From assembly GCA_026874595.1 (NCBI GenBank), contig CM049307.1, positions 21,185,079 through 21,249,078 of the forward strand: a stretch of DNA of 64,000 nucleotides. Direction: 5' to 3'. The notes under the pieces were generated by a model. That model did no database searches. It was not told the origin of the DNA and saw only the letters and a list, made by a program, of their open reading frames with translations. Positions 28,151-42,879 of the stretch are shown one piece after another. The position numbers and the translations under genes were made by a program. The stretch comes from Sipunculus nudus (taxonomy: Eukaryota > Annelida > Sipuncula > Golfingiida > Sipunculidae). Within the stretch, counting starts at the first letter, position 1, and the number at the start of each line of letters is the position of its first letter.

Positions 28151-31141
28151 CTGATTTGATATTTGATATTCTTATTAACGAATATTCAGTATTTTCAGTC
28201 ATTAGCCAGAACACCTACTAGAAAACGCCTTCAATGAATCAGAATAATTACACAAAAATATGCTTTTGGCAAATGTATTTGGAATCAGACCACATCTCTC
28301 CTCTCCTATGTCTGTCCATAGAGAACCTTTAGTTCAGGATAGCAAAGAGTAAAGCACCACTAATACGACCACCTGCGAAACCATTATTCAGCAATGGTAT
28401 TGTTGGCGGAAAGTCTTTTCGAATGCTAGTAGCAGGAAAGAGCGGGATTTCGTCCAGCCTGTAATTATTTTGTCGAGGTGAAGTATTATGTGGTTGACTC
28501 AGAAAATAGAAAAACAAGTATAGGTTGTTTGCATTAACAAAGAGATGGAAAATCGGTCATAATGCTGATGCATATAGAGAACTATGAATGATTCTACAAA
28601 GGGGACACTTTGACCGTTAACTATCGTTGGGAATATATTTATTTATGATTAACGAAAAAAATCAAGAATATTGTATGCTTTGGTTAATTTTTTGTGATGA
28701 TTTAGTCATAAAACTAAGTTGGCAAAGGTGTGCGGTCTGGGAGTGGCTCTATATTGTTAATACTGATCTTTATTATATTATCTGAACTACTCTGTGATTG
28801 CTCACAGACACGCCCGCTATACAGAATAAACGACTCAAGTTCGAGCTTGTCAGTACAGGTTTCAGGATCTAATTTTTTTTTAATTTTGATTTTTATTAAA
28901 AAAAAGAGAGTGAATTCGAGGGTTTACTAATATCCTTAGGTTAAATATTCAGAACGATTGGTGCAAACACGTGACATGCCGAGGCCTGACAGACAAACGG
29001 AAAAACATACGGACAGTTATACGGAATGAACCAATATGCTATCCGAATATAAGGTTTCGGAAAACGATTTCGAAAACCATCGCCACGTGCGCCTTTGTGT
29101 TTAAATATGTGTCAGATGACTTTATTGTTCAGCCCATATCTTACTTTTTCTTCTGGTTTTATTTGTTTTATCAAGTGGATACATTGATTCATGTAGACCA
29201 CAGCTAGAATTGGTCTGGCTGCAGGTTACTTCCCGGTATGAAAAACATTAATCAGTCCTAGATGTTTTAAGATTTTCTTATAAACTACCTAGCCTCTGTG
29301 CTCCCGCAATAAAATTTGTCATATGAAAGCTGACAATTTTACATGCCACTTGCCAAAGTAAATTACCTTATCCAATATAACTCGTATTTTCTCAAGTAAT
29401 CCTTTCCCGGGATTTTAATAATGGAGGCTTCAGCAGGAAAGTGCAGTTTCCAAACGGAACTTCAAATAGGAATGGCAGTAGGTTTGAAAAAAAAGGATTT
29501 ATTAAAGATGGGGGAAGTGGATGCGTCACTTCCGGTTGCGGGGCCTTAGGCACTCTGCAGTACAAAGCCAGCTCCCCGATCGCTGTTTCCATCTCGGATG
29601 GCTGCGTCACCTTGCTATTTTACCAGTCTGTTTATTCAAAGAAAGTGAATAGATTATCGATCTTGCGACATTGAGTTCCTGTTTTGTTCAATGTCTTGTC
29701 AGAACTGCCTAAACGTGAAGATTAGCTGCATCTCGAACTAAATGGAAAGATTGGCATTTACACAAATTATCTGTTTCTTCCAAAAAAAGCACGGCCTCTT
29801 ATCTATCTATGCTGGTGTACTCTTCTCAGTTCCGTGACCTGTGTGGCAAAGGACATCTTTTTTTACCATCGAGACCTTTGCGATTTAACCATAAGAGCGT
29901 GGCTCAGTGCGACCCTTTTCAAACCATTATTTTCCTGTCAGCACCCATGGCGTACGCGGCTCACCACTAACCATTAAACCATAATTCCTTCCACGTCCTC
30001 TCTGGAACTGCTATTTGTTCAACCCAAGAATAACAGTTATGTCTTTATGGACATATTTCAAACGTACACTATACTCAGTAACGTTCTAAAAAGTATGTTT
30101 TGGTCACGAAATTTACATCTGTAGAATTGAGACCGGTGGTTTAATGTTAGGTTCAAGCGGAGATATAGAACCATTAAACTATTTCACACGTGGATGACTG
30201 AAGGTTTTAGTCTTGGAGCAGCATATAAAGAATTTTATATCGTTGTACTGTAGTATATTCTATTTTCTCGAGCTCATTTGTATTTATAAATAAATAAACA
30301 ATGTTTTCTGATAATATTTCAAAAGTTCTTCATGTCCTTTTGAATTAGCTTAGACTAAAAATTAAGAACAACCTGTAAAATCGATTATTCAGTTACATTT
30401 AATGACCTGTTTTATCAGTATATTGAACATCTATCAATTTATTCAAAAAGCAGGATTTTCGCTTTCAGTCGGTTTACTATGTCTGTGTTTATAACTCTCA
30501 CGTTCCACGAATTCTGTCCTGTAAACCACAGGAATAAGTTGCAAAATGAACAAAGTGGATGGATAAAATTTCCACTGAAGTGTAGAAGTGTAGAAAATAC
30601 TCTTTATGTGAGCACGGGAGGTGTGAAGGGCTAGTTAAGAATACGGACAATAGGGTTAAATGTAATAGCGCCTGGCAATCTGGGTAATTCATGTTATTAA
30701 CTACCTCCTGGCGGTCATCCTGTTCGGTTCATTTCTCCAGTTCTAATGAAAGTATTCCATTTTTTAAAGCTCCATGCGAATATTTCGCACACCCCAGTAA
30801 AAAGCACTGTCCATCAACCTATTTTGTTGAATATACGTGCCCGTATGAAGGGACAACAGATCCAATGACGTCATAATGTAACTGCGTTTGTGATGACCAA
30901 TAAGATGCCGAGCCTTACCAATTCAAGCGGACTGAGAAGTAACTATCAGTTTTGAGATATTAAAGGGCATGTTCCATGAACACTTATCACATTCACTTCG
31001 TTCTGAAAGTGGTAGTTTTTCCCAGACACGTGATGATCCATGGTTTGTTTGTTAATCGCCTAATTACAAGGTGGGATTTTGTGGAGACTAAACACAAGTT
31101 GTTAATTTGTTGATTAACAAGACAATACACAATACCAGCAT

Positions 31142-31167
31142 CCCCCCCCCCCCCCCCCCGAAAAAAA
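31142..31167. repeat. Poly(C)-poly(A) junction
   Basis: Eighteen C, one G, then eight A. Confidence 0.9.
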
Positions 31168-32602
31168 ATAGTGGTTCACCTGCGCTATTCATAAACCACA
31201 ATGACTGGCGTCATCTCTTACAAATATATTTTTGTATTAACTACATACTTTTTCAACCTTTTGAAATTTTAAGATATAATCATTCAATTTCTAATCGCCA
31301 ATAAATTGTAGAAATAGTCAAATTCTCTTAAATAAGTCATTTACAAATTTGTGAACTTCTCTAATACTGAATTAACATCTTTAATGAAATGAGATTTTAA
31401 TAGTAGCACGAGTCATAGTCAATAAGCTGGGTCAAGATAATTTAGCTTTACCAGCGTTATGCAAGTCATTACAAATTGATGCACAAGAATGATAGTATAA
31501 AAAATCGATGATGTAATGCAGAAGTGATATCAATTATTTGAGTATTAGTAGAATATTTAATATCTCCCCACTATATTAGGTAACCATAATCTTTATAGTT
31601 GTCCCCATTCGTCGATTAGAATCTGTCATATTCACTCAAGGTCCAGGTATATTATGGTTTCGTGGTTTTTCGTTTGTTGGTTTGTCTGCAAATAGAGGGG
31701 TAGCACCCACAGAATGATCCATTAAATGGATGTTTTCTGGATCCCTATTACATGCATGTCTTCAAGATTCGGACGTTCTAGACCTTAGTTCTAACTAATT
31801 TATATTTATATATATGGAAATTTCCGAAAGGGGCGATTCCGCACAGTATTTTATGTTGTGGACACAGCTGACCAGTGATGTCACAATTGAGTCGGTCAAA
31901 TATTTCCAGAGCTTACTTATTACAAAAGTTTGATCAGGATCCAGGTGATATTTCGAATCTGGTGTTCAAACAAGTTGGCGGAGATATATATGCCTTCTCT
32001 ATCAGCTTTTCAGTAATGTGTAAATGGACGGTGCGTTACAAAATTTTAGAACTCTTTGAAATTATTTACGTTATGGACTCATATTTGTCTTAAAAGATTC
32101 AGAACTCTTTTGCTGTGATTCGTTCGTAGTTTACTGTCAATCAAATCTCCTGAAACATGTCTAATGGTTCTATATTTGTTCTACATATAGGTCAAGACAT
32201 AGTCTACTGATATCGGGACTTGTCCAAAATGTTTCTTAAAACAAGATCACATGATGCTTTTTTTATCTTATAATATTTAAAAAAAATTATAATTTTCTGA
32301 GGTCACGGGCAAAGATCAAGCAATGTTCCACGTCAACCCTGTGGTGCCATAACAGCACCATAACTCTATGTGCGCAGTTCATACTAGAAATTCGGTGAGC
32401 TATGGATAGATAACGTTATTTACATAAAAGGGCTAAACGGTTAGACTGATAAATTGTCTTGGTGACGCAAGGTAAACGCATTTGGTAACCTAACGTGGTT
32501 ATCTGAGACAGGCATCTCAGGAGTCAGTCATTACTAATGCTGTAGTTAAATAAGCAGTTGCCTGTAGTTAAAAAAATAGTTTAAAAGCAAAGCGCCTTAC
32601 GG

Positions 32603-32620
32603 TCCCCCTCTTGAGGGGGA
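32603..32620. repeat. Short perfect palindrome
   Basis: TCCCCCTC and GAGGGGGA are separated by TT. No T-run follows that would suggest a terminator. Confidence 0.75.
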
Positions 32621-32739
32621 TAGAATTAAAAGCAAACAAGAATTTATTTTAGCGGTTATAAGGAAATAACTTAATTAAGTGACTAAATTTAACATCTAGG
32701 TAACGTGAAAAAGAGGCAAGCCAGAGTGCTACGTGCTAC

Positions 32740-32799
32740 AAAATGGTTTCAAATTCAGCTGTTGTTTTGAAAATGGTTTCAAATTAAGCTGTAGTTTTG
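32740..32799. repeat. 30-bp tandem duplication
   Basis: Two 30-bp copies, each starting AAAATGGTTTCAAATT, differ at two positions. Confidence 0.9.
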
Positions 32800-32951
32800 C
32801 TGTACCTTTGCACAAGGCTTGACTTGGAAAAGTGTCCTGACCTTGCTTTGAATGCTTTGCAGGTGTACACCACCGGCAAATCTGATACCACAAATAATTT
32901 TAGCTGATGTTGCCCTCTGTTAGCCAGTAGTGAAACTAATATCGAATGAAC

Positions 32952-33008
<57 letters not shown>
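32952..33008. repeat. (TA)n microsatellite
   Basis: An essentially uninterrupted TA alternation of about 57 bp. Confidence 0.95.
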
Positions 33009-33012
<4 letters not shown>

Positions 33013-36000
33013 TAAAAACAGAGGAATCAAATTATTGATTGTATAATTATAAAGCTCTGGTGTTATACCACAGCAGTTGTTTTGTTGCAGTCAACCATTT
33101 ATATATATGCATATACATTATAGTTTCTTTGCAATGGACTTAATGCAAGGGGTTCATTCATGGAAGCTTAAGGGCTATATATGGGCTCTATTTAAAGGTT
33201 CTCTCAGAAACTGTATTGTGTTTATTGATTTGAAAATCTCCTTAGGTTCTCAACAGTATTCCTTGCTATACCTTTTTACAGAGCATTAAGAAAGGTCTCA
33301 TAAGGTTTAAAAAATCTGTTCTTCTTCATTATTTTACGCTGTTCTTTTGGGGGGTTAAAGTAAGGATGGTAACATTCGCATTATTTATAATTCAAGTTAA
33401 TTATTCCATGGAAAATGTTGGAATTAACAGTGATCTTGAGATTATTTCCCAATACATAGTGTTACACCTGATTCTGTTATCTTCAATTTATTAAAATATT
33501 TGTTTACTTATGGTATCATTAAAAATAAAATACACATGACAAACATGCCGTACAAAAGGCCGACTTTATATTTGATATATTGCACATAACACAAACACCA
33601 TGTAAGGATGAGTTTGATAACAATTTGATTGTTTAAAAACAAATTTTAGAATAAAATATATAAAAACCAAAACTCCAACCCCATCACAGCGAGTTTTAAA
33701 CAAATCGAACACAGATCAAAAGATATCTTGAGGCATACTGGTACATTAATTGCGTTTACAAGCTATAAAGACCGTTGTTTCTTTGTTTTTTTATGCAATT
33801 ATTTATAAACGTAATAAATGTTATTAAACTAGTTATGATGAAAGCGCCTATCTTGAGACAGAAGTGTACTTATATATATCAGGCCTACTCATGACACGTA
33901 AAAATATCGAGCAAAGCATGAACAAATTACTAATTGGCCAAACCTTCGAGCTTTTGGTATTTGTAGAGTAATTATTACTCTATTTATTGTTAAATGTACG
34001 GTAGAATTATTACAGTGACTTTGTCGTTATTATTGCTAGGCTCGTATTCTGTTGTTCCCTTATTCAAAATGATAAAAATTTTGAGTCAAAAGGTTTAATA
34101 CACGGTACATTTTCGTAGTGCGAGGATGAGTATGGTTTCGTCAGATATATGGTGGATCGTCTGAAATAAAAACAAATTAGATGGAGGGGCCCATGAGGCC
34201 AGATTCAGACTCAGGGGGACCTTCAGCACCGTACAGGGTTATCTGATGAGATGATTGTCAGTGATGTCCGGGGAATAAACAGCTGCGGACGCAATATATG
34301 TACCTCTATGGCCTCCAAAAAACCCGTCATTAAACTGAGTTACAGAACCTTTTAGACTTCATAAAGCGTCCCGGGGATCTTGAAACTTCATAAAAACAGC
34401 CATTCTGCTGTCTTCTGTAGTATTTAAGAGGAGAACATTGAAGAATTGGTGTATCTATAGGACAAATTAGCCGCTGGACAATCGTTTTCTTTGCAATATA
34501 CAGGTGCCTTGTTTAAATAAACAAGCTTGGAAAGAACAATACAGCCGATCTTATGGTCATAACCAAGTGACTGTCCGAAACAGCTTAAAACTATCTTTTT
34601 CTTACCTTCCCCAGCAGGTGAGGAAATACTCGGCCATCTAGTTCATAATGAGGTCCCTACAAATTATTAAAATCAAAATGTGGCATTATTTTAAAAAATA
34701 AATTGACAACCAGTTAAACAATGTTAGTGGAATTAAAGAATTAGACATACCAAACTTTAACAAGAAGTGATTTTCTGGCTCGATAGGTATTTAAAATAAA
34801 ATCTCTTACGTCGGAGGTGGGAAATTGGCTCATATAATTAGACCATACGTGTCAGAACAATTCAAATTAGACCGTTAACTAAGTGTTAATGTCATATTCT
34901 ATCAGATAAAGTAAAACTGTCACCCTACTTCGGTGGACCCTCCCTGATGTAACGGATTAAAGTGTGCCAAAAAGTGATGACTCCTACGTCAGTCTAGGAA
35001 GACGGAAAACCTAGCTGTAAAACCATGCATCGAAATTCAACGGAAGATTAAGCAAAAAAATGTAATTACGTTCCCAGTTGAATTGTCATCCGCATATGAT
35101 CTAACAATTGTCTTGTTGAATTAAGACAACATGAAGATATGAAGAAAAACAGGAGTACCTGCGTCTGATTCAGGATCAACTGATAACTTGGATGTGTACA
35201 CTGAAGGGAGTAGTCTTTAATTTAGTAATTCCCTTTGGTCGCCACATTGGTAAGTCTTAATAAGTGGATGCAATGTAAATCATGTTGGTCGATTGAATAT
35301 TGTTTCTCTGAAACCGTAAAAAAATTCTATTTTAAACCACGCTTTTTGGATATTTCAATCAAATTCCGCAAATGAATTCCGATCATTAATGTCCAAACAT
35401 GGCAGCTGTTAATATATTCTCACTGGATTTGATTTAGTTTTGACGTAAACTGCAGAATAAGACTCTACTTCTGTCTGTCATTCAATTTATCAGACAAATT
35501 AAATGATAGCTAAAACAATTACCGCATCATCAAGACCAGCCTGATATATTTGACGACTTATATGATGGAAATTTGCTTCTTTTATCCTGACAAGGCACAA
35601 TTATAACAGTAACGCATTAGCCCTTCAGGCAAAGATGGACAGGATATCCTGGAACGCTTCAGTGCAGTTAAATAAAGTACATAAATCACGGTATACGCAA
35701 GTGTAGCCGTTTATTCATGCAGTTTTTTTATATGGACTTATAGCTATAGTATATGGCTTCGAGTTGTGTCACCATTTACAGAAAAAAACACATTGTAATT
35801 GCTGTTCATCCATTGTAACTAGTTCGCTGTACATACAAACCCAGAATTGTGGTTAACGTATTTATTCCATGCTCTTTGCATTGCTTGGCTGTCAACCACA
35901 TAACCCGTGGGTGACCTGCTTATATGCCATCAGAAATGATATCATGCAGAGAATTTTATAAATATGTTGATTAATAACTGAATCTATGAGGGTGTTCTTT

Positions 36001-38269
36001 GGACATTAACAAACGAATTTAACGATTGTATAGTTCTATAACAATCCGTGAGGCGTTATTGAAAAAAAGTTTCTATTTCTTCATCGGAAATTTGCATGGT
36101 AGTTGTGGTCATAGCATATGGCGGGTGGCTCTAGTGAGAGGCAAATCTGCTACTGATGCAGGAGGTACATGCCTCTTTTCCAGTTTTAATACCAAACCCA
36201 TTCAATCAGAATCTATTCTATATCTTGGCATATTTGTAGATGAAAATTGATTCAAATAGTCAAGAGATTTTATCAATAGAAAAAATGATAAGTTAATAAG
36301 TAAATAAATGTTAGGTATTTAAAGAATGACATATAAATCATTTACATCCGTTTAAGAAAGCAACGGGGCATAATAGAATTGTCCCTAAATAATATCTAAA
36401 AAATGCTTTACTAAATTCTGCTGATATTTGCCCATTCGCGTACATACAGAAATTATGGATATAGCCCCTCTCTGTGTCTAAAGGTGAAGTAAGTGTTTTG
36501 TTTGGCAAATTGTAAGGCAAGTGTTTTGTCCGTATATATCTGTATACTGGATGTATGCAACTGAATGCTGTATAAACACTGCCGAACCAATGTTTATCTC
36601 TGTGTGTATTCATATTATTATGTCATATTTAGGATAAAAAATGTTCCAACGTTGATAATGGAAAACATATCAATTTTTTGTATATATTTCCCGCTTGGTT
36701 TATAAACCATGCTACCAATCCAGATTCAGTTTCATAAAATAAGCTTTACGGGAGTGGCCCCAAGAGATGCAGTGACACTGATGGTTTCCAATACACGGAA
36801 AGGCAAATACAAAATTTGTCTAGGTCATAGACATGAATCATATAAATGTATGAATTTGCAGTGCATCGTCATTGCCCAATTCTGGAGTTTAAGGAGAAAG
36901 TTTATTTGGAGCTTTACCCTGGCGCCGCACTGGGGAGAACATATCCAGGTCGCGTTTAAAACGTAAGCATTAGGTGATGCCTTGAGTCGATTCATAACAT
37001 TGTCCTTGCAGAAACAAAATGTTCAAAACATCTTCAGAACAATTCTGTGTCACGAGGATTGAATAACTCGTCATTTGTGTTCTGTTGAATTTTCCTTGGT
37101 GGCTCTCCATCCTTAAAGAAAATGGGGAATAGGAGAGCTAAAAAAAGAGAAGCCGAATGACCCGTACATCCGGTTACCTGAAAACCACGTTATGCTGTTA
37201 CCAATCAAGTTTGGGAATCCGGGTTGACAAACATGTTCTAATCGGTCACGGGCTGCTCATAGTTCAAAGAAAGGCAGGGTAGCATCCGGGTATTTTTATG
37301 TTTATTGCGGTCAATGAACTACCATGCGATATTGGCCATCAAGGCTACCACAGACCCGATTACCGGGGAGACGGGTTCCATTTGTCCACGATGAGGCAAT
37401 GTACTACAAGGGGTCACGTCGTGAACTGTGCGTGCTGCTAAAGCCATAAAGGCCTCCATTTAGACCTGTCTTCTAGGACTCTGGTCCGTCAGTTACCTCC
37501 TTTATCTTTAATGTATTGACTCCTTGCAATTTTCCCCATCAAGGAGTGGCACCTTTCTGGTTTTGTTACAGCTTTTACAGGAGCCCATATGCTAAACCGA
37601 GAGTGTTTCGGAACACTGAATGGACTATGTGCATTTATTATTAGCTTGAAGTGATCCATGGAAGTGCTTTATTGGTTTAAGTCAATTCCCGATGTTTCCT
37701 TAAAAGAAACTAATAAAGGTGATTTGAGCTCCTTCAAAAATGTATGCAGTGAGATAGGTCTATTTTTTATTCCCGAGTGCCAATCGAAAAGAAGACACAA
37801 CTTGTGAGAGTTTTAAGAGGTATATCATGAATTATTCTTGGTTTAAATGTGGGGGAGACCTGAGATCTGCTCGACAAGGCGGGAAGCGCGGTATGATGGA
37901 GGCACCTGATACTTGTTTTTATATAAAACTGATATATCTTAGAACTAAGAAAGTATGTTGTTCTTGATGGAAATAATTTATACAATGTAACAGAGTCTTT
38001 GCATAGTATAGTTGAAGAAGACAACATGAAAGGGCTCAAGGCAAAGGGCTTTAGCATACATTGCTTCCAAATTATCACATTCATGTATTAAATAAAACGA
38101 CTTATAGTTCATGTAAATATTGTGCAAGAATTTACTTTTTTGGTTAAGATTGTCCCATTCTTATTTAATTCTTAATCTAAGCATACAGGTCTTCACAGTT
38201 TCATTTCGGTTTGGTACTACGTGACATGGCAGTAGCACTCGTTTCCTCTCATATAATATTGTCACCCAG

Positions 38270-38492
38270 GCGCGGTGTCTACCGCACCTACGGGTTAAAT
38301 GTGTGTGTGTGTGTAATCAACCCGATTGCAAGGACGCCCTCGTTTGTGAGTGATACATGGCTGTGGGGCACATCCTTCCCATTAAGCCTGCAGAGCGATC
38401 ACCCCAGGGTGGGACAGACCGTCAAAATCTCTCTGAGATTTGAACTCATGACCTCCCATATTTGAGTCTTATGCTCTTCCTCAAGACCACAG
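38270..38492 (-). mobile_element. tRNA-derived SINE, minus strand
   Basis: Read on the minus strand, a tRNA-like head (GGAAGAGCATAAGACTC) is followed by a B-box-like GAGTTCAAATCTC (about 38434-38450) and then a non-tRNA body. The left limit is uncertain; a short GT repeat near 38301-38313 sits inside or beside the tail. Confidence 0.6.
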
Positions 38493-38725
38493 AAGCCGAA
38501 TAGACCACATAAGCCGGTTTAAGAAATTACTAGCGATGATCCCTAATGTAAAGTAACATTTTGCACTTGTTGTGCATGCATGATATAATTTGATACTGAT
38601 AAAATCGAGTTAAACTGATCTTTGTTGAAAGAATGAAGAATTATTAGGAAGTCACTGAAATATGTTGTTGTCTTTAATGATATTTTTTTATTTGTGGCCA
38701 TATAGGAATAGCATATGCATTTGAA

Positions 38726-38751
38726 CCCCCCCCCCCCCCCCCAAAAAAAAA
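38726..38751. repeat. Poly(C)-poly(A) junction
   Basis: Seventeen C followed directly by nine A. Confidence 0.9.
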
Positions 38752-39297
38752 GAATTCGCTTGTTTAATCTTTTCATTAAATATTTTATTATAATAAATTA
38801 TTCATATTACCAGGGGATACATGATAAAAACAGAATGTTGTGGCTTAACAGGTAAAAGCACATCATTATAGCAAAAAGAAATTTTAGCAAAACAAAGTAT
38901 ATTATTACAGAAAATCTACATATTTTTATGCTTGGGGTCAACAATGGCGCGCATTTCCTATAAGAAATCCATTTTGTTTACCCTGAAGAGCAAAGTGTTG
39001 CAGCAGCAAACATTTGCATATTATCAACAGATGAAGATGACACTATAGTGGTCTTAGGAATGCTATGAGAACAAGTCATTCCTATGCAATAAAATAACTT
39101 TTGATAACCAATTTTATCTAACATTTAAGATGCGAAAGATGTTATAGGTGAATGGACACATGCAGCTCTCAGATATTGTCTCTAAGAATCATTTATCCAA
39201 TATACATTATAGAGAAACCAGGAACAGTCCGTATATACGTTGAATAAATCTAAATCAGAACAAACACTATCGAAATAATATACTTATTGAGATTATG

Positions 39298-39351
39298 AGC
39301 TCACAACACTCTAAAAACATTCTCAGCTCAGAACACTCTAAAAACATTCTC
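39298..39351. repeat. 27-bp tandem duplication
   Basis: Two 27-bp copies containing ACACTCTAAAAACATTCTC differ at a single base. Confidence 0.95.
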
Positions 39352-40055
39352 GAACTACACAAGAAGACAAATGTGCGCGAAGTTTACATGTTTCAGATTA
39401 TTATCATTTTTATTTCGATGCTTTTATAATTTAGTTGTTTTACGGAGAATTACTTGCACCCCTCGTATGGTCAATGATTAGACTCTAGTCTCGGCCTCGT
39501 CCCACACGATTCGCGAATATAACACAATCGCGAAAAATGGACAAAGTAGATACCTACATGTAAATTGTAGGCAGTTACAAGTTCCTGTCATCAATATCAT
39601 GTAAATGTCATCATAAAAAAATGTTCCTTTAGCTAGAATGCGATACAACACTTACCTTCGAACAGCCAATGATGAACTTGTAACTACTCATTTATGGTTA
39701 TAAATCAATACAAAATAACATAATAGATGCTTATAAATTTGAAAGAAAGGCGATAGTTGATGTAAGAAATCACTTTGCCTCTTGAATATAAATGAAAGTG
39801 TCAGGTAGAATTTCATTCTTAATATGTATCTTAAATATTCAAAGGACGGTATGAAAAAAAAAACAGGTTTCAGCTGTCCGTTACGTCAGCGTCCTTCCCA
39901 CATCCCCCTGTTTCCACCTGTTATACGTCAGTGTCCCTGACGGAAGACGAGACGCAGGCTATTGATATGATATAATGCACTTTTAAATGGTAATATCGCC
40001 ACCATTCAATAAGCATGCTTAAACTCACGTAATGTGTGTGGTTTTGTCACTGTAT

Positions 40056-40058
<3 letters not shown>

Positions 40059-40104
<46 letters not shown>
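40059..40104. repeat. (TA)n microsatellite
   Basis: About 23 TA units. Confidence 0.95.
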
Positions 40105-40109
<5 letters not shown>

Positions 40110-40763
40110 TTATAAATATATCACATATATCTCTGTTACCTTGCTTATTGAAATGACCTATTCACATGCTAGTTACATGCAATAGTGTGTTCTCCTGAGA
40201 ATAGTATGGTATCCGTATCATCCAGTATCTTATTTTAAGACTGTTTGCATACCCCTGTACACGAGTGGAACAAAACTTGAATCGAGCGCGATCAGTGGCG
40301 GCGAGAAACATAAACACGGGGCGAACGTCTTTTTACAATATTCGGTTATTTTTTAAAACATATTGATTGATTGTATAATTATGATAATAACAATACTTCT
40401 CCCGCCAATGTCAGCTGATGAGACAGGCAAAGTGTTACATCTTTAAGGAAGATTTGAAACAGAACTGCCCTGTGGTGAAAAAAGCGTAATCAAACGTTTT
40501 AATTGAGAGTCAATTAAGATAGTTTTATAAAACATTGATATCTGAACATGAAAGGAGAGACATCTGAGAACCTGATGAATCGATTGGTCACGGATGGCTG
40601 TTAATGAGCCATGGAGTCACCCCGAAAATTAAAAACAAGCGGCAGAGTTGTCACAAGAGTTGTCTGGACAGACTGAGTCCCCGAGGCTACACATCAAGCT
40701 AAAATTTCTGTAGCTGTTGTGGGCCTGGTATGCAGCGGGCCGATTCCTTTCATGCGGTTGCGG

Positions 40764-40820
40764 ATATATATATATATATATATATATTGCCTTGGTGGAC
40801 ACTCTCATCGGTGGAACTGA

Positions 40821-40862
<42 letters not shown>

Positions 40863-40865
40863 TTT
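40764..40865. repeat. (AT)n and (ATT)n microsatellites, paired
   Basis: An AT alternation at 40764-40788, a 32-bp unique spacer, then an ATT tract from 40821 passing into AT at about 40855. Confidence 0.95.
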
Positions 40866-42879
40866 GTCTTGGAGTTACCCTTTCATATATGAGGGTGGGT
40901 ACGATGGACGATGAGCTCTGTTCGCTGATTTTCACAAACAAGTGAAGACTTGCCTGTGGGAAATAAGTTGGCTCCCAATTGGTGTCGTTATTCAACTCCT
41001 CCATACAGAACTTCCTCGTTTCTAATGAAGTAACATTAAATAACGAGTGAAATTAGCGTAATCATTGATATAATCAGCGAAGGCGTGGATCTTACAACAC
41101 GTATACAAAATAAAACCCATATTGCGTTACTTTTACAACTAAGTACAGAAATCAAGCATTATAATGTATTCAAAGAAAACATCATGGTATAAAGTACAGT
41201 GTCGACAAAATGTAAAGTAAAACTTATGTTTACACCATCTAATTCTTAAAACGACAAACCTACTGCCTAACTACTGTTCTCTGGGGAGGCTGCTGATGGT
41301 CCGTTAAATTCATGCGCTGTGCCGGTCGTGCAGTTCTATATTAATATTTATAACCTTTCTAACCACATTCACCTGATGATCGGGTCGCATCCCATGAAAC
41401 AGACTGTTGTGAATTAACAGTGTTGTTTTTCTTCAGAGTTTTATATATATAAAATTTTGAGAATTTTGATGGAGCCGATAGACGTGATGCCACACAAGCC
41501 AAGCAGGAATCCGCGAGAGACCGCCACCGTTTTACCCATACCAGTGACCTAAGGAAAGACACAGCACCCACAGACACAAAGGCCAGGCAGAATACAAACC
41601 GACATGGGTACCAGCAGCAGAGGCCAGCCCGATAAATAGCGATCGTCATTTTCGTCATTAGCATATTGCCAAGAGCAGTTACTGTAAATTGATCATCCCG
41701 GCACATATAAATAATATGGCGATTTAAGTATACAAATATGGTACCAAGAATGTTTTGATGTTATGGTAAAAATGGTAAAAAGTAACGGTAAGTTTAATTC
41801 GGATAACCGTATTTATGAAATCAATCATACATCCAAGCAACTACATTGGTACCATTTTTTTGTAATTTTAAATTGATTAAAATCAATCTAGAAAATTTTG
41901 TTAATTCTTTCCTATTATTATTTTTTTTTTGGTGCTAAACCTGTTCTCTAATCAATGCTTTTAATTTGGATCGCATTGTACGAGAATCTCACGACACCAT
42001 TCCATCTCTCTTTGTCGAAGTAAAATCAACTTTAAACAGGACATGGTGGCTTTTTTTATTGGTCCTGAAATTAACAATGGAATATGCGCCCCCTCCCCCC
42101 CCCCCCCCTTCATATTCAAATCATGGATACGCCACTATACATGATCCGTATCCACTTCATGTCGGAAAAGACAAATCAATCGTGTAGAAAAGAGTTCAAA
42201 TACATATAAATAAAGCTATTTCCACTATAAAACAAGAATTAATGCTCTAAAAAATGGCAGAGTTAGCGATATCATCTTTAATAAAAGGATCATGTCCGGT
42301 AAAACAAATAAGATTAGTTTACAATAAATTGGAAAGCATTATATTCGCACAGTACATGTCATAGAACACCTGTTGATCAGTTTCAGGCATTCTCTACCTC
42401 GTGCAAGTGTTACGATGTATCGTCCATCTTAGATCAAGCAGTTTCATTCTCGTTCTATCTTACCACTGAGGGATCCTATTTGCAATTCTGAGTATCTCGG
42501 CCAGTCAGCACTTCCATCCGTTCTTGGTAGCATGAGACATGCGGTAGATAAAACCTATTTTTCGCTCTCATGAAATATCTTATAGCTTGTAACATAAAAG
42601 TAAAAAATGTTCATTATACGTACCTCTTAATACATATTGAGAATAGTACCGACAGATCCTATTCAGTTGAACGGTATACCACACTATAAAACCATTCTGC
42701 TGCCTCGGGACGTAATTAAACTGTGTGTTGAACTCAGGCTGCACCAGCGTCTGTATTTGCTATTTATAAGTCTATGACCGACGTATTATGGTATACCCCA
42801 CGGTCCGCCCGTCTGCCATCCGTTGCCAGTTCGTTAACTTTTAGTGTCGATCCGATAACTAACCGAGGATTTAATGAAT

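Larger units (their letters stand above)
23101..32940. other. Intron 1, second quarter: no gene seen
   Basis: AT-rich sequence with short ORFs only. It includes a hairpin at 23405-23444, a stretch rich in TAATTA/ATTA sites at 23640-23890, microsatellites, and G- or C-runs at 28132-28150 and 31142-31159. A GC-richer patch at 29420-29610 is open on both strands but shows no known domain. Confidence 0.6.
32941..42870. other. Intron 1, third quarter: no gene seen
   Basis: Contains one SINE (38.3-38.5 kb), several microsatellites and a 27-bp duplication. A 115-codon minus-strand ORF at 41359-41706 reads as hydrophobic, but it shows no family motif and no splice sites, so it is not called a gene. 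A C-run at 42095-42108 is followed by GGATACGCCACT near 42126, a phrase typical of transposon ends, probably a decayed copy. Confidence 0.6.

Noticed and set aside
41359-41706. A 115-codon minus-strand ORF with hydrophobic segments, considered as a membrane protein exon
   Set aside because: No conserved motif and the frame runs through AT-rich sequence at its 3' part without a splice site.
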